From positions 1 through 5,819 of the forward strand of contig JANQSR010000068.1 in NCBI GenBank assembly GCA_028279205.1: a DNA stretch of 5,819 bases, read 5' to 3'. Below are positions 5,013 through 5,819 of this stretch, piece after piece (the stretch's first letter is position 1; the number at the start of each line of letters is the position of its first letter). The translations under genes were made by a program, and so were the position numbers. The notes under the pieces are model-generated. The model was not told where the DNA came from and ran no database searches. It saw only the letters and a program-made list of their open reading frames with translations. This DNA comes from Simkania sp. (GTDB taxonomy: Bacteria; Chlamydiota; Chlamydiia; Chlamydiales; Simkaniaceae).

Positions 5013-5819
5013 ATGGATAAAATTAATACTATACCTCATGGAATCAGTCAGACACCAAAACCCTCTCAGTCTATTGGAGATAAAGACTCTAAAGAAACAA
5101 GAACCTCTAGAGAAATAGATTTCTCAAAATGGTTTGGAGAACATGGTAGTCAATCGATCTCTAGTGAAGAGCGAGCGTCCGAAGATAGACTTATAGCGAA
5201 TCATACAGAACCAACATTTTGTGCCTTAAATCCGAATCATCAAAAACCCCCTCTGAGCCAAGCGGTGACATGCAGCCAAACCGAACCAGACCCCTGGACT
5301 ATGCGTATGGAGCATAAAGACCAGGCTTTTCTTGAAAAAGTTTTAGAAGGCGATTATTCTGAACCCTCTAACTTAATGCTTGAAAAAGTTTTAGAAGACG
5401 ATTATTCTGAACTCTCTAACTTACTGGATGAATCCGATCTCCCTTCCTCTTCCCCTTGTCCCTACTCGATGGCAAGGAATCTGGATCATCAAAAACCCCC
5501 TCTGAGCCAAGCGGTGACATGCAGCCAAACCGAACCAGACCCCTGGACTATGGCCTTTGTTGAGAAAGTTTTAGAAGGCGGTTATTCTGAACCCTCTAAC
5601 TTACTGGATGAATCTGATCGCCCTTCTTCTTCCCCTTGTCCCTACTCGATGGCAAGGAATCTGGATCATCAAAAACCCCCTCTGAGCCAAGCGGTGACAT
5701 GCAGCCAAACCGAACCAGCCCCCTGGACTATGGCTTTTGTTGAAAAAGTTTTAGAAGGCGGTTATTCTGAACCCTCTAACTTACTGGATGAATCTGATCG
5801 CCCTTCTTCTTCCCCTTGT
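5013..5819 (+). CDS. Tandem-repeat, Ser/Pro-rich hydrophilic protein (3' end outside window); candidate secreted effector
   Basis: The frame from ATG 5013 is open to the last base, giving 269 residues and no stop. I do not recognise the family. Residues 1-72 are unique, polar and Ser/Glu/Lys-rich (MDKINTIPHGISQTPKPSQS start; IDFSKWFGEHGSQ at 35-47). From residue 73 the protein consists of repeats. Repeat 1 is 73-155, repeat 2 is 156-215 (60 residues) and repeat 3 begins at 216 and is cut by the window after 54 residues. Each unit reads: HQKPPLSQAVTCSQTEP, PWTM, a short amphipathic helix-like FVEKVLEG, Y-S-E-P, SNLLDESD, then PSSSPCPYSMAR. No signal peptide, membrane segment or catalytic motif is visible, and the composition suggests disorder with short helices. 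In intracellular bacteria such proteins are often type III effectors, but that is inference. The A/T-rich upstream region and lack of similarity to the neighbours suggest a separate transcription unit. Confidence 0.8.
   Translation, partial: MDKINTIPHGISQTPKPSQSIGDKDSKETRTSREIDFSKWFGEHGSQSISSEERASEDRLIANHTEPTFCALNPNHQKPPLSQAVTCSQTEPDPWTMRMEHKDQAFLEKVLEGDYSEPSNLMLEKVLEDDYSELSNLLDESDLPSSSPCPYSMARNLDHQKPPLSQAVTCSQTEPDPWTMAFVEKVLEGGYSEPSNLLDESDRPSSSPCPYSMARNLDHQKPPLSQAVTCSQTEPAPWTMAFVEKVLEGGYSEPSNLLDESDRPSSSPC
5229..5819 (+). repeat. In-frame 180-bp tandem repeat array (at least three copies)
   Basis: Copy 1 spans 5229-5477 (249 bp), copy 2 5478-5657 (180 bp) and copy 3 5658-5819 (162 bp, cut by the window). 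Copies 2 and 3 differ at only three bases over 162: the codon pair gac/gcc changes Asp176 to Ala236, while gcc/gct and gag/gaa are silent. The stretch from CATCAAAAACCCCC through CCCTGGACTATG is identical between copies 1 and 2. Copy 1 is longer because it carries a 48-bp internal duplication and seven extra codons (within RMEHKDQAF). All unit lengths are multiples of three, so copy-number change keeps the frame. Confidence 0.95.
5331..5426 (+). repeat. Nested 48-bp direct tandem duplication inside repeat copy 1
   Basis: Bases 5331-5378 and 5379-5426 are head-to-tail copies encoding LEKVLEGDYSEPSNLM and LEKVLEDDYSELSNLL. They differ at three of 48 positions, all three amino-acid changing (Gly/Asp, Pro/Leu, Met/Leu). 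Copies 2 and 3 of the 180-bp repeat each contain a single such module. Confidence 0.93.

Noticed and set aside
5229..5819. Repeat array considered as CRISPR or as an intergenic satellite
   Set aside because: Units are 180 bp without short repeats and unique spacers, and they stay in one open frame throughout; this is a coding repeat.

Overview
The window looks like a stretch of a chlamydial chromosome, more likely an environmental (Parachlamydiales-type) lineage than the genus Chlamydia. This is inference. It rests on the style of the tRNA-dihydrouridine synthase (N-terminal SPLAGCSDFPFR), a MORN-variant lipoprotein beside a GspL/PilM-like secretion-platform protein, genes with poor or absent Shine-Dalgarno sequences, and a hydrophilic tandem-repeat protein resembling secreted effectors. 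No RNA gene, insertion sequence or CRISPR array is visible, and no stretch over 300 bases lacks a gene.

Left edge (1-229, + strand): the 3' end of a gene whose peptide resembles the C-terminus of DUF3857/transglutaminase-like proteins. It runs tail-to-tail into the next gene and may overlap it by about 110 bp.

Left block (117-3554, - strand): a tight three-gene operon, transcribed from about 3554 down to 117. The first gene encodes a GspL-like (PilM-PilN fused) inner-membrane platform protein. The second is a GspM/PilO-like bitopic protein overlapping it by 41 bp. The third is a lipoprotein with MORN-variant (YwqK-like) repeats, joined by an ATGA overlap. GspL and GspM are established partners in type II secretion and type IV pilus platforms, so the operon probably builds the inner-membrane part of such a machine. 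The lipoprotein would be an accessory or cargo.

Centre (3555-3636): a divergent promoter region of about 80 bp. On both strands a good -10 box lies so close to the start codon that the mRNAs may be leaderless.

Right-centre (3637-4903, + strand): a YggT-family membrane protein overlaps by 14 bp a DusB-like tRNA-dihydrouridine synthase with its catalytic motifs intact.

Right edge (4904-5819, + strand): a very A/T-rich spacer with a promoter-like -10 box leads into a 5'-complete gene running off the window. It encodes a polar, acidic, Ser/Pro-rich protein of at least 269 residues, built after about 72 residues from near-identical 60-residue tandem repeats, with a nested 16-residue duplication in the first repeat. 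No signal peptide or membrane segment is visible. This is the least ordinary object in the window and a candidate rapidly evolving secreted effector.
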